NCBI RefSeq assembly: GCF_007991455.1
Contig: NZ_BJYJ01000009.1
Location: forward strand, 1-64,000
Length of the DNA: 64,000 nt
Direction: 5' to 3'
From: Chryseobacterium hagamense
GTDB lineage: Bacteria > Bacteroidota > Bacteroidia > Flavobacteriales > Weeksellaceae
This document shows, one piece after another, positions 54,387 to 62,275 of this stretch. Within the stretch, counting starts at the first letter, position 1. Every line of letters begins with the position of its first letter. The position numbers and the translations under genes were made by a program. The notes under the pieces are model-generated. The model searched no databases, had not been told where the DNA came from, and saw nothing but the letters and a program-made list of their open reading frames with translations.

Positions 54387-54958
54387 TAGTCTTCCCCGTA
54401 ACCGGTATAATTTTTATTGCTGAAAATAGTAATCCCGTAACTTAATCCGATAAAAAAAGGATTGGAATATCCGGTTTTATGGGATTCAAAAACGATTCCC
54501 CCTTCCTGGCTCAGCCTTTTTGAATAAGAGACCTGCATCCCGATCCGTCCGCCCCAAAGCTCGGAATCCGAAACCGTACTGTGATTAAGCTGCTTCCCGT
54601 AATTCAACTCGATAAAAAAAGGATTATCGCCCGGTGTGAATATAAACTTCGGCTGGATCATCAGGTAGACCAGATGATAATTGTTTTCTATAAAGGTATA
54701 TCGGAAACCGCTTCCGAGGGCAAAGTTAGGCAAAAAATGGTAACCTCCGATCGCAGTAATTCCATAGGTAAGTTTCCGGGTGGCTTCCGGCTGGATGTAC
54801 TGTGTGTTATTGGGAATCGTTTTTTCTTTAGCCACTTTAAGACCGACATGTACCGACGGATTAAAATAAAATCCCATTACAGGTTTTGAAGTCTTAGCCT
54901 CCTGTGAAAAAGCAGCGGTAAATAATGCTAAGGCAACTACTAAAAGCAGATTTTTCAT
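54386..54958 (-). CDS. Small outer-membrane beta-barrel-like protein, function unknown
   Basis: 190 residues with a signal peptide (MKNLLLVVALALFTAAFSQ). The mature part has alternating hydrophobic beta strands rich in Tyr, Phe and Gly (ITAIGGYHFLPNFALGSGFRYTF, MQVSYSKRLSQ, FFIGLSYGITIF), fitting an eight-strand barrel. It overlaps truB by 4 nt (ATGA) and rluF by 1 nt, so it is translationally coupled in the operon. No specific function is assigned. Confidence 0.7.
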   Translation of the reverse strand: MKNLLLVVALALFTAAFSQEAKTSKPVMGFYFNPSVHVGLKVAKEKTIPNNTQYIQPEATRKLTYGITAIGGYHFLPNFALGSGFRYTFIENNYHLVYLMIQPKFIFTPGDNPFFIELNYGKQLNHSTVSDSELWGGRIGMQVSYSKRLSQEGGIVFESHKTGYSNPFFIGLSYGITIFSNKNYTGYGED

Positions 54959-55653
54959 GGTCTGTCAAATTTAAAATCATTATCCAAAAAGTTAGATGTC
55001 GCATTCTCAATGGTGTACTCCCCTATTTTAGTCCTTCTTAACTGGGTAAGATAGGCGCCCACTCCCAATTCCTGCCCGATATCATGCGCCAGGCTCCGGA
55101 TATAGGTTCCTTTCGAGCAGCCTACGGTAAAACTTACCAGCGGAAAATCAATTACAACATTATTGATGTAGAGAATCGTGGTTTTCCTGGATTTCATTTC
55201 CACTTCCGTTCCTGCTCTGGCCAGATCATACGCTCTCTTCCCATCGATCTTAATCGCCGAAAATACCGGCGGGGTCTGATCGATTTCACCAATGAATTTT
55301 TCCAGAACAGTCTTCACCTGCTCTTCTGTAATATGCGAAATATCCTGATGAAGAATCTCAGGCTTTTCTGTATCGTACGATTCAGTCTGCACCCCGAGTT
55401 TGATCTCCGTCCGGTATTCTTTGGGAGCATCCTGGATCTCAGGGATTTTCTTCGTGAATTTCCCGCAGCATACGATTAAAAGGCCGGTTGCCCGCGGATC
55501 CAGGGTACCGGCATGGCCGATCTTGAATTTTTTCGGTAAATTAAACTCGCTCCGGAGCTTATACTTCATTTTGTTGACCGCCTGGAAAGATGTCCAATCC
55601 AGAGGTTTGTCGAGTAAAAAAACGTGTCCTGACTGTAAGTCTTCTGCTGTCAT
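54955..55653 (-). CDS. truB: tRNA pseudouridine-55 synthase
   Basis: 232 residues. LLDKPLDWTSFQAVNKMK, then the catalytic KIGHAGTLDPRATGLL (Asp about residue 50), PPVFSAIKIDGKRAYDLARAG, and VGCSKGTYIRSLAHDIGQELG are all TruB signatures. It modifies U55 in the T-arm of tRNA. It follows uppP and one unknown gene in the operon and overlaps the next gene by 4 nt. The length is short but normal for Bacteroidota, which lack the C-terminal PUA domain. Confidence 0.95.
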   Translation of the reverse strand: MTAEDLQSGHVFLLDKPLDWTSFQAVNKMKYKLRSEFNLPKKFKIGHAGTLDPRATGLLIVCCGKFTKKIPEIQDAPKEYRTEIKLGVQTESYDTEKPEILHQDISHITEEQVKTVLEKFIGEIDQTPPVFSAIKIDGKRAYDLARAGTEVEMKSRKTTILYINNVVIDFPLVSFTVGCSKGTYIRSLAHDIGQELGVGAYLTQLRRTKIGEYTIENATSNFLDNDFKFDRP

Positions 55654-55694
55654 CCGGGTATGAATAATTTTGGATTATTAAATTTAGTATGCAT

Positions 55695-56471
55695 TTAATA
55701 ATTTAGTGTATTTAGTTTTAAATTAGGGTAACTGATGATTTCCGGAAAAAGGATCCGGTAGTTTTCAGGATTCTCATGGAAAAATTCAAGCCGTTCATTT
55801 ATAAAAATCATTTTTTGCTCGTTGGAAAATTCCCTAAGGGGATAAAAAGCACTATATTCTCCTTCTTCACCAAAACAGCATGAATAGCTTTCTTTCACAG
55901 CAATTCCTTTATCTTTAAGTTTACGAAAAAAGGCAGCATTGCCATTATCTTTCAGATATTCGCGCTTCCTGTCCCGGGGACAGCAAACCGATCCAAATCC
56001 TTCCGCATAATAAGAGATTATCTCATTTTTGGCAACCTGATGATTTTTAAAGTTGACTGTCGGATAATCAGAGTCATTTAAAGAAATACTGTCCCATTTT
56101 ATTTCATTCCTGTTGACAAAATAAAATTTATCCGTCTTCATAGGTTCTGCGCAGCCTTTTATCTTATTGGCAAAATCTCTTACACCATCATAATATTCCT
56201 TATCCGGAGCAATCAAGGTAAATTTATTAACCCTGGGTAAAAAAACTTCTTTATCAAAGAATAATTTATTAGGAAGATGAGAGGCATTATAGAAAATCAA
56301 TTCTTTCCGATCATTAATTTTTATGGGAATATCAATTAAGATCAATTTGCCTGACCAAAAAACATTTTCATCTTTGATCAGGATAACCTGATCAAACACT
56401 TTATCTTTCCAGTTCTGCGCAAAAATAATTTCAGAAATGACCATAAAAAAAAGTAAATACTTTTTCATCAT
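55695..56471 (-). CDS. Exported Cys-rich protein of unknown function
   Basis: 258 residues with a signal peptide (MKKYLLFFMVISEIIFAQ). No family is recognised. Two CC pairs stand out: GFGSVCCPRDRKREYLKD and SYSCCFGEEGEYSAFYPL, which could form disulfides or bind metal. The gene is clearly more AT-rich than its neighbours and sits between uppP and truB, two genes that are usually closer. It starts 3 bp after the uppP stop and is followed by 41 bp before truB, so it is transcribed with them. It looks like a later insertion. Confidence 0.6.
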   Translation of the reverse strand: MMKKYLLFFMVISEIIFAQNWKDKVFDQVILIKDENVFWSGKLILIDIPIKINDRKELIFYNASHLPNKLFFDKEVFLPRVNKFTLIAPDKEYYDGVRDFANKIKGCAEPMKTDKFYFVNRNEIKWDSISLNDSDYPTVNFKNHQVAKNEIISYYAEGFGSVCCPRDRKREYLKDNGNAAFFRKLKDKGIAVKESYSCCFGEEGEYSAFYPLREFSNEQKMIFINERLEFFHENPENYRILFPEIISYPNLKLNTLNY

Positions 56472-56474
56472 CCC

Positions 56475-57293
56475 TTATTGAAACCAATAAAAATAAATCA
56501 GCAGAGCAATTCCCACAAAAATCCGGTACCAGCCCCAAGGCCTGAAACCATACTTATTCAAAAATCCGATAAAAGCTTTAATGGCAATCAGAGCTACGAT
56601 AAATGCCACCACGTTTCCTACAATGAAGACCGTAATATGCTCCTGGGATTCCATGATCATTTCGTAGCCTTTCTGCGGATTCGGGGTTTCTTTACCCCAT
56701 GTTTTTACAAATACCGAATATACGGTTACGGCAAGCATCGTAGGCACGGCCAGGAAAAATGAGAACTCAGCTGCCGCTTTTCTTGTCAGGCCCTGGGTCA
56801 TTCCACCAATGATGGATGCTGCACTCCGGCTGGTTCCCGGCATCATAGCCAGACACTGCCAGAACCCTATGGTGACCGCTTTTTTAATGGTTATTCCCTT
56901 TTCATCATCGATGGTCGGGTTTTTAAACCATCGGTCGGCAAAGAGCAAAACAACGCCACCCAAAACCAATACCGAAGAAATGGCAATCTGGTTTCCTAAC
57001 ACCGCTTCAATTTTATCATCAAAAAGATAGCCCAGGACCAGTGCCGGAACCACTGCAAAAGCAAGCTTGAAATAAAACTGCAGGTTTTTAAGGTCGAAGA
57101 ATTTCTTCCAGTACGCCACCACTACCGAGAGTATGGCTCCAAACTGGATGGAAACCTGAAACATTTTTAGAAATTCGGTTTCTTCCAGCCCCAGTAAATT
57201 GGCCGTAAATCCCATGTGGGCGGTCGAAGAAATCGGAAGGTATTCCGTAAGTCCTTCTACGATAGCAATGATGATCGCTTTGATTAAATCCAT
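56475..57293 (-). CDS. uppP: Undecaprenyl-diphosphatase
   Basis: 272 residues with eight transmembrane helices. The active-site motifs are IVEGLTEYLPISSTAHM (about residue 13) and MPGTSRSAASIIGGM (about residue 157). The enzyme (BacA/UppP) recycles undecaprenyl pyrophosphate for peptidoglycan and other surface polymers. It follows DUF3098 and ftsX, a gene order common in Flavobacteriia. Confidence 0.96.
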   Translation of the reverse strand: MDLIKAIIIAIVEGLTEYLPISSTAHMGFTANLLGLEETEFLKMFQVSIQFGAILSVVVAYWKKFFDLKNLQFYFKLAFAVVPALVLGYLFDDKIEAVLGNQIAISSVLVLGGVVLLFADRWFKNPTIDDEKGITIKKAVTIGFWQCLAMMPGTSRSAASIIGGMTQGLTRKAAAEFSFFLAVPTMLAVTVYSVFVKTWGKETPNPQKGYEMIMESQEHITVFIVGNVVAFIVALIAIKAFIGFLNKYGFRPWGWYRIFVGIALLIYFYWFQ

Positions 57294-57382
57294 AACGTAT
57301 TTAAAAATTAAAAGACTAAAAAACTGAGAAACCCGGATCTGCCCGAATTTCTCAACTTCTTAATCTCTAATAAAATTAATTT

Positions 57383-57682
57383 TTACTTTCTTTTCAGAAT
57401 GGCATATACTTCAATCGCAAAACCGACTACCACGAATAACGGGGCAATACGGATCCTGCGGATGGAAAAAATCCCTTCGTTCCACGAATTGGGATCGTAT
57501 TTGCCGTCTACCGTATTGGCATCCGGTCCCATCATCAGAAGGAAACCGACAACGATACATGCGAAGCCGATCAGCATCCATTTAAAGTTCTGTTTTCCGA
57601 AGTAAAATGTGTTTTCCTGCGGAACTTCAGCTATTTCTTTTCCGAAGCTGTCGGCGGAAAATTTATTTGTTTTTTTGCTCAT
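57383..57682 (-). CDS. DUF3098 membrane protein
   Basis: 99 residues with two hydrophobic segments (FKWMLIGFACIVVGFLLMMG and IAPLFVVVGFAIEVYAILKRK), the second at the very end. The intervening GPDANTVDGKYDPNSWNEGIFSIRRI segment is typical of DUF3098. It starts 2 bp after ftsX ends, and its steady place between ftsX and uppP hints at a link to cell division or wall synthesis. That is inference. Confidence 0.88.
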   Translation of the reverse strand: MSKKTNKFSADSFGKEIAEVPQENTFYFGKQNFKWMLIGFACIVVGFLLMMGPDANTVDGKYDPNSWNEGIFSIRRIRIAPLFVVVGFAIEVYAILKRK

Positions 57683-57684
57683 TG

Positions 57685-58584
57685 TTAAGAGTAATATAAA
57701 TCGTCAACGTTTGATCTGAGGAATCTCCAGGTAGCTACTACCGTACTCAGGACCGTAATGAAAATTCCCACACCCAGCACCAGCAGGACCAACCAGAAAT
57801 ATTGGTTATTATCCTGTACGAAGGAAGATCCAATCTGGCTGGTAAAATAATACCAGACCCCGAAAAGCGCCAGCAGCCCGATCACGGAACCGATAGCCCC
57901 CAGAATAACCGCTTCGATAATAAAAGGTTTCAGGATAAATCTTCTTTTCGCCCCTACCAGCTGCATGGTTTTAATGATAAATCGCTTGGAAAATATTTTC
58001 AGACGGATGGAATTGTTGATCAGCACCACCGCCAGGATTAAAAACAGGATGGAAAACCCAAGGATCCATTTCAGAATCCTGCTGAGGTTGTTGTATACAT
58101 CCACCATGAGGGTACTGTCGTTTTTCACATCGATGATACCGGGAACCCCTTTGATGACTTTGATCGCCTGGTCGATTTTGGCAGGATCCACATATTCGGG
58201 TTTTAAGGCAATTTCTATGGATGAGGGGAATATATTTTCTTCAAAAAGCGCATCTGTATCGATTCCCATTGCTTTTTTGGCTTCCTTGGAGGCCATTTCC
58301 CTCGTAATATAAGTGGCTTTTTTTACCGGGGCAAGGGTCTGAATTTCTTTGAAAACCTCAGTTTCCATTTTCGCAATTTTTACAGAATCCTTAACGTCAT
58401 AATTTTCGTCAAAGTAAGCATTTACCACCAGCTGTTCCTTGATATAATCGGAATATTTCTGGGCGTTGATCAGGATAAGCCCCATTAATCCCAACAAAAA
58501 TAACACTAAGGCAATACTTATTACTACTGTAATATTGCTGGACCTAAGCCTTTTCTTATTAAACTCATCTACCGATTTAGCCAT
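57685..58584 (-). CDS. ftsX: Cell division protein FtsX
   Basis: 299 residues with four transmembrane helices. A first helix (residues about 18-40) precedes an extracytoplasmic domain (LVVNAYFDENYDVKDSVKIAKM, ATYITREMASKEAKKAMG), then three helices in the FtsX domain (RFIIKTMQLVGAKRRFILKPFIIEAVILG). FtsX works with the ATPase FtsE to activate wall hydrolases at the septum. ftsE is not adjacent. ftsX leads the minus-strand operon ending with rluF. Confidence 0.93.
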   Translation of the reverse strand: MAKSVDEFNKKRLRSSNITVVISIALVLFLLGLMGLILINAQKYSDYIKEQLVVNAYFDENYDVKDSVKIAKMETEVFKEIQTLAPVKKATYITREMASKEAKKAMGIDTDALFEENIFPSSIEIALKPEYVDPAKIDQAIKVIKGVPGIIDVKNDSTLMVDVYNNLSRILKWILGFSILFLILAVVLINNSIRLKIFSKRFIIKTMQLVGAKRRFILKPFIIEAVILGAIGSVIGLLALFGVWYYFTSQIGSSFVQDNNQYFWLVLLVLGVGIFITVLSTVVATWRFLRSNVDDLYYS

Positions 58585-58676
58585 TAATATTAAAATTTTT
58601 GGCTAAAATAGAAAAAATCTTCCGAAATTTGGGAACGAAAAAGAGAAAATCACTGTTAATAAAATCATAAAAAGCA

Positions 58677-59450
58677 TTGAGTGTAAAAGCAAAAAAGCAT
58701 CTGGGTCAGCACTTTCTGACGGATGAAAACATCGCAAAAAAGATCGTGGAAGGCCTTAGTTTTGATGGCTACTCCAACGTTATGGAAGTGGGTCCGGGGA
58801 TGGGCGTCCTTACGAAATACCTATTGGAAAAAGACCAGCAGGTCTACCTGGCAGAAATCGATAAAGAATCCATCGAATACCTGAAAGACCACTATCCCAA
58901 AATTACGGAAGAAACTTTTGTCGGTGATTTCCTGAAACAGGATTTTCAGTTTATGCAAGACCGGCAGATCGCCATTATCGGGAATTTCCCGTATAATATC
59001 TCATCCCAGATTTTATTCAAGATCATCGATCATTATGAGCGGGTTCCTGAGATGGTCGGCATGTTCCAGAAGGAAGTGGCAGAGAGGACGGCGGCCGTTC
59101 CGAGAACCAAAGATTACGGGATCCTTTCGGTGCTTATTCAGGCCTATTATGATACGGCATATCTGTTTACCGTTCATGAAAATGTGTTTAATCCGCCGCC
59201 GAAAGTAAAATCCGGGGTCATCCGGATCACCAGGAACCCTAAAGAGGGCCTGGCGGGAAATGAAATTCTTTTCAAGCAAATTGTAAAAGCCGGTTTCAAC
59301 CAAAGACGGAAAAAGCTCTCCAACGCACTGAAAATCCTGGATATTCCAGAAGCTCTGAAAATCCATGAATTTATGGATAAAAGAGCCGAAGAACTCAGTG
59401 TAGCCGACTTTATTTCATTTACCCGGCTCTGGAAGGAAAACCGGTTATAG
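58677..59450 (+). CDS. rsmA: 16S rRNA dimethyladenosine transferase RsmA (KsgA)
   Basis: 257 residues. KKHLGQHFLTDENIAKKI, the AdoMet site VMEVGPGMGVLTKYLL, DFLKQDF and the catalytic IGNFPYNISSQILFKI are all present, then FQKEVAERTAA and FNQRRKKLSNALK. It dimethylates A1518 and A1519 of 16S rRNA. The first codon is TTG (58677-58679). No ATG or GTG in frame would keep the conserved N-terminus SVKAKKHLGQHF, so this is a probable non-ATG start. It is divergent from ftsX. Confidence 0.94.
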   Translation: MSVKAKKHLGQHFLTDENIAKKIVEGLSFDGYSNVMEVGPGMGVLTKYLLEKDQQVYLAEIDKESIEYLKDHYPKITEETFVGDFLKQDFQFMQDRQIAIIGNFPYNISSQILFKIIDHYERVPEMVGMFQKEVAERTAAVPRTKDYGILSVLIQAYYDTAYLFTVHENVFNPPPKVKSGVIRITRNPKEGLAGNEILFKQIVKAGFNQRRKKLSNALKILDIPEALKIHEFMDKRAEELSVADFISFTRLWKENRL

Positions 59451-59497
59451 TGCACGCAAATAACGAGATTCCGATTGTATTTAACTTAAATTCAATT

Positions 59498-59652
59498 ACT
59501 TAATTAAAAATTAAATTAGGCTAATTCAGTCAGGGTTTCAAATAGAATTCCTCTTGGTTAAATGGCAAAATTTTCGTCTGATTACCAAGACCTTGATCGT
59601 ATTTTTTCAGGAGAAAACTTCCCGCATCCGGGTTCTTCTTCGGGTCACGTTA
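59498..59652 (+). repeat. Dispersed intergenic repeat B, copy 2
   Basis: Shares the blocks listed for 20634-20823, in the same strand direction, but lacks about 26 bases present there. It lies right after rsmA. One frame is open for 36 codons (59562-59672, ATGGCAAAATTTTCG), but an indel breaks it in the other copy, so it is read as non-coding. Confidence 0.75.
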
Positions 59653-59661
59653 AAATACATG

Positions 59662-59688
59662 AGGCTGTCTGAAATTTTCAGGCAGCCT
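59662..59688 (+). terminator. Terminator downstream of rsmA
   Basis: AGGCTGTCTGAAA (59662-59674) pairs with TTTCAGGCAGCCT (59676-59688), followed by TTTTCTTTTTT. The minimal loop suggests the central pairs stay open. Confidence 0.8.
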
Positions 59689-59717
59689 TTTCTTTTTTGC
59701 TTATAGTCTCCATAAAA

Positions 59718-59742
59718 AAGACTGCCCTTCACGGACAGCCTT
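59718..59742 (-). terminator. Possible terminator of the 59776 gene
   Basis: On the minus strand GGCTGTCC and GGGCAGTC face each other around GTGAA with two mismatches, and TTTTTT follows. The stem is imperfect. Confidence 0.4.
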
Positions 59743-59775
59743 TGAGTATTTGCATTATCGATTGATTTGATTCTT

Positions 59776-62157
59776 TTATTCCCTGTTTTTCAGAAGGATC
59801 CATCCGGAGTGGTTCATATTGGCTTTGGACTTAGGATACTGGAAATTGAATTTATACCAGTAAGTAGCGGTCGGCAATCTTTTTCCTCCAAGTGTTCCGT
59901 CCCATACAGGGGTCTGTTTTGAGAACCTGAACAGTTCCGATCCGTACCGGTCATAAACCGATCCCGTGAAATTATTGAATGACCCCAGAGCCGTAAGATC
60001 AAGGGTATCGTTGATACCATCCTGATTCGGGGTAATGATGTTGGCAATATTGAAGGTAAAGAACTCCAATGCGCCTACGCAATGTGTCCCTACCGTTCTT
60101 ACCTGAATATTGTAATTGGCATTGTTGATAAGACCGGTAAATACATTCGACGGCTGCCAGGTAATCCCACCGTCCACGGAATATTCTGCCGTCTGAGGGA
60201 TATTGTTGATCATCGGGACTTCCGCAGTTACCGTTAAGGTATTGTTGCTGTATTCAAGATTCGTTACATAAGGAGATGCTGCAGCCATTACTTTAGCCGT
60301 AAATGTCCGCTCACAGAATCCGTTTTTGATCTTGACCGAGTAGATGCCCCACTGGTCTACATCGATGGTTCTTGTAACCGCACCCGTGCTCCACAGGTAA
60401 GTGTAGTTGGGGCCGGCTCCCGCATCAAGCGTTACCCGGTCTCCTGCACATATTTCTACGTCACGCAGGGAGGAAACGATTTCAGGCACGACCTCAACGG
60501 TAATTTTGGCCGGCAGTAAAGATTTACAGCCTTTTGTTCCTAAAGCATATACCTGGAAGGTGGTGGTATTGTAAATGGTTGCGGTCTGGGTATTTCCGGT
60601 TCCGGAAAAGTTCGCCCATTCATAAGTAACGCCTCCGCTTGCGGTAAGGTTTACCGTATCTCCCGGACAGATTTTAAGGCTGGATGACACAAGGGTTACC
60701 GTAGGCCTTGCTTCTTTTAATAATTTAAGCTCAACCCTTTTGCTACAGAAGCCTCCATTTGAAACAACTACGTATAAGGTCTGTCCGTCGGTCCCGTTAT
60801 AATGAAGAATATCGGTAATAAAATTGTTGTTTTGCGCAATTGCATCCGCCTGGTTCACATAGAAATGGAACACGGCGCCCGGCGTCGTACTTATGGACGG
60901 CATGGCATCCGTTAAATCGAACCATGTGACATCCGGGGTGGAACAGAGCAGTAAAGTAGCATCAGATGCCGCCGGAGTGGTTCCCCCGTTAATTTTGATG
61001 TTGGCTTTGCCCGGACAGGGGCTTCCAGGAAACATCACCTGGATTTCATAATTCCCCGGCTGGGTGGCAGTAATGGTCGGGGATGTTGCTCCCGGAATGG
61101 CGACGCCGTTCAGATACCACTGGTAATTCATGTTGGGATCGCTAATGGAAGCGGTAATTACCTGAGGAACGCCATCGCAGACATTGATTTCCTCCGGCAG
61201 GGTCGCTCCTGTCGGATCCAGTAATTCAACATTAATGTTGAAAGATCCCCCTTCCAGAAAAACCGCTGTATCATAAATACTGTCGGGACCATACTGCCCG
61301 TAGTCGGCAACAACCATCTTGAAATGGTAAGACTGTCCGGGCACTACCGTAGCGGTAGCCTGCAGAGGAACTGTTCTTCCGTTAAAATTCGTCTCAACAT
61401 TTGCGGTATTATATCCTCCGAAAAAAGTAACGTTGGGAGCTCCGCATCCCATATCATAACCCGTATCGCTGTTCTGCGGATGAATATTGGTTACGCTTAC
61501 CGGTCCGGTTCCCGGAGCAGGCAATACGGCCATGTTTACATAGGGTCCGCCAGAAGTAGGCCTCAGCAATAAGGCAAAGGCATCGGCAAAATTGCAGGGA
61601 TAGCCCCCGGTATATTCTTCTGAAGCCATGAGGTAATTGAATCTTACCTGGGAAGAAGTGGGCACGAAATCGAATTCAAGGATGGCTGCATTGGTCAGAT
61701 ATCCTGTAGATCCGATGGCAGCGGCAAGATCCGGGTCACTGCCTGTTGAAAGATTGTCCCCCAGCGCAAAAGTTTCCAGCGCATTTCCTGCTTTGCGGGC
61801 ATATCCGGTGGACAATACGATTCCGTCTTTAAAAGGGAAATTGGTCGTTCCTCTATGGAAATATCCCCAGGCCCGGTCAGCCACGGTGGGCCCCTGGTTC
61901 GGGCTTACGGTAACATTGGAAACATTGGGGGTTACACAGCTGTTGGTCCCCGAAGAAATCAGCACATCCTTTATCAGCTGCTCGGCAGTGTAGGCGGAAG
62001 CAGGATAAGTAGCAACATTCACATCAATAAAAGCCCCCGCTTTTGCAGTTGCAGTTTTTGCTTCTTTCTTAATTTTCCTGGGAATATAGGACTGAGAATA
62101 AAAAAGACTCGACGAGGAGACTAAAATTAAAGAAAACATCAGTAAGCATCTCTTCAT
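59776..62157 (-). CDS. Cell-surface protein with choice-of-anchor L domain and T9SS type B sorting domain
   Basis: 793 residues from MKRCLLMFSLILVSSSSLF, a signal peptide. The N-terminal part is a choice-of-anchor L domain (DRAWGYFHRGTTNFPFKDGIV, FNYLMASEEYTGG, CNFADAFALLLRP). Several Ig-like units follow with the CPGDTVNLTASGGVTYEW and CAGDRVTLDAGAGPNYTYLW pattern. The C-terminus (IITPNQDGINDTLDL, YDRYGSELFRFSK, PTATYWYKFNF, GWILLKNRE) is the gliding-associated T9SS type B domain. Likely an adhesin or matrix protein. An exact -7 element lies upstream at 62173. Tandem paralog of the next gene. Confidence 0.9.
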   Translation of the reverse strand: MKRCLLMFSLILVSSSSLFYSQSYIPRKIKKEAKTATAKAGAFIDVNVATYPASAYTAEQLIKDVLISSGTNSCVTPNVSNVTVSPNQGPTVADRAWGYFHRGTTNFPFKDGIVLSTGYARKAGNALETFALGDNLSTGSDPDLAAAIGSTGYLTNAAILEFDFVPTSSQVRFNYLMASEEYTGGYPCNFADAFALLLRPTSGGPYVNMAVLPAPGTGPVSVTNIHPQNSDTGYDMGCGAPNVTFFGGYNTANVETNFNGRTVPLQATATVVPGQSYHFKMVVADYGQYGPDSIYDTAVFLEGGSFNINVELLDPTGATLPEEINVCDGVPQVITASISDPNMNYQWYLNGVAIPGATSPTITATQPGNYEIQVMFPGSPCPGKANIKINGGTTPAASDATLLLCSTPDVTWFDLTDAMPSISTTPGAVFHFYVNQADAIAQNNNFITDILHYNGTDGQTLYVVVSNGGFCSKRVELKLLKEARPTVTLVSSSLKICPGDTVNLTASGGVTYEWANFSGTGNTQTATIYNTTTFQVYALGTKGCKSLLPAKITVEVVPEIVSSLRDVEICAGDRVTLDAGAGPNYTYLWSTGAVTRTIDVDQWGIYSVKIKNGFCERTFTAKVMAAASPYVTNLEYSNNTLTVTAEVPMINNIPQTAEYSVDGGITWQPSNVFTGLINNANYNIQVRTVGTHCVGALEFFTFNIANIITPNQDGINDTLDLTALGSFNNFTGSVYDRYGSELFRFSKQTPVWDGTLGGKRLPTATYWYKFNFQYPKSKANMNHSGWILLKNRE

Positions 62158-62172
62158 AATAATTTGTTTTAA

Positions 62173-62180
62173 CAAATTTA
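62173..62180 (-). promoter_or_regulatory. Promoter -7 element of the 59776 gene
   Basis: The minus strand reads TAAATTTG, an exact TAnnTTTG match 15 nt before the ATG at 62157. It supports the internal Met as the start. Confidence 0.55.
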
Positions 62181-62238
62181 AATTATTTTTATAGAAATCG
62201 CATATCTAAATCCCTTTTTTATGAATAAATAATAAAAA

Positions 62239-62259
62239 AACCTCTCAAAGTGAGAGGTT
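62239..62259 (-). terminator. Terminator of the 62276 gene
   Basis: AACCTCTCA (62239-62247) pairs with TGAGAGGTT (62251-62259) around a 3-nt loop, and on the minus strand TTTTTTT follows. Confidence 0.85.
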
Positions 62260-62275
62260 GTAATTTAATTATCTT

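Noticed and set aside
59562..59672. 36-codon plus-strand frame in repeat B
   Set aside because: The same frame is broken by an indel in the other copy of the repeat, so selection for a peptide is unlikely.
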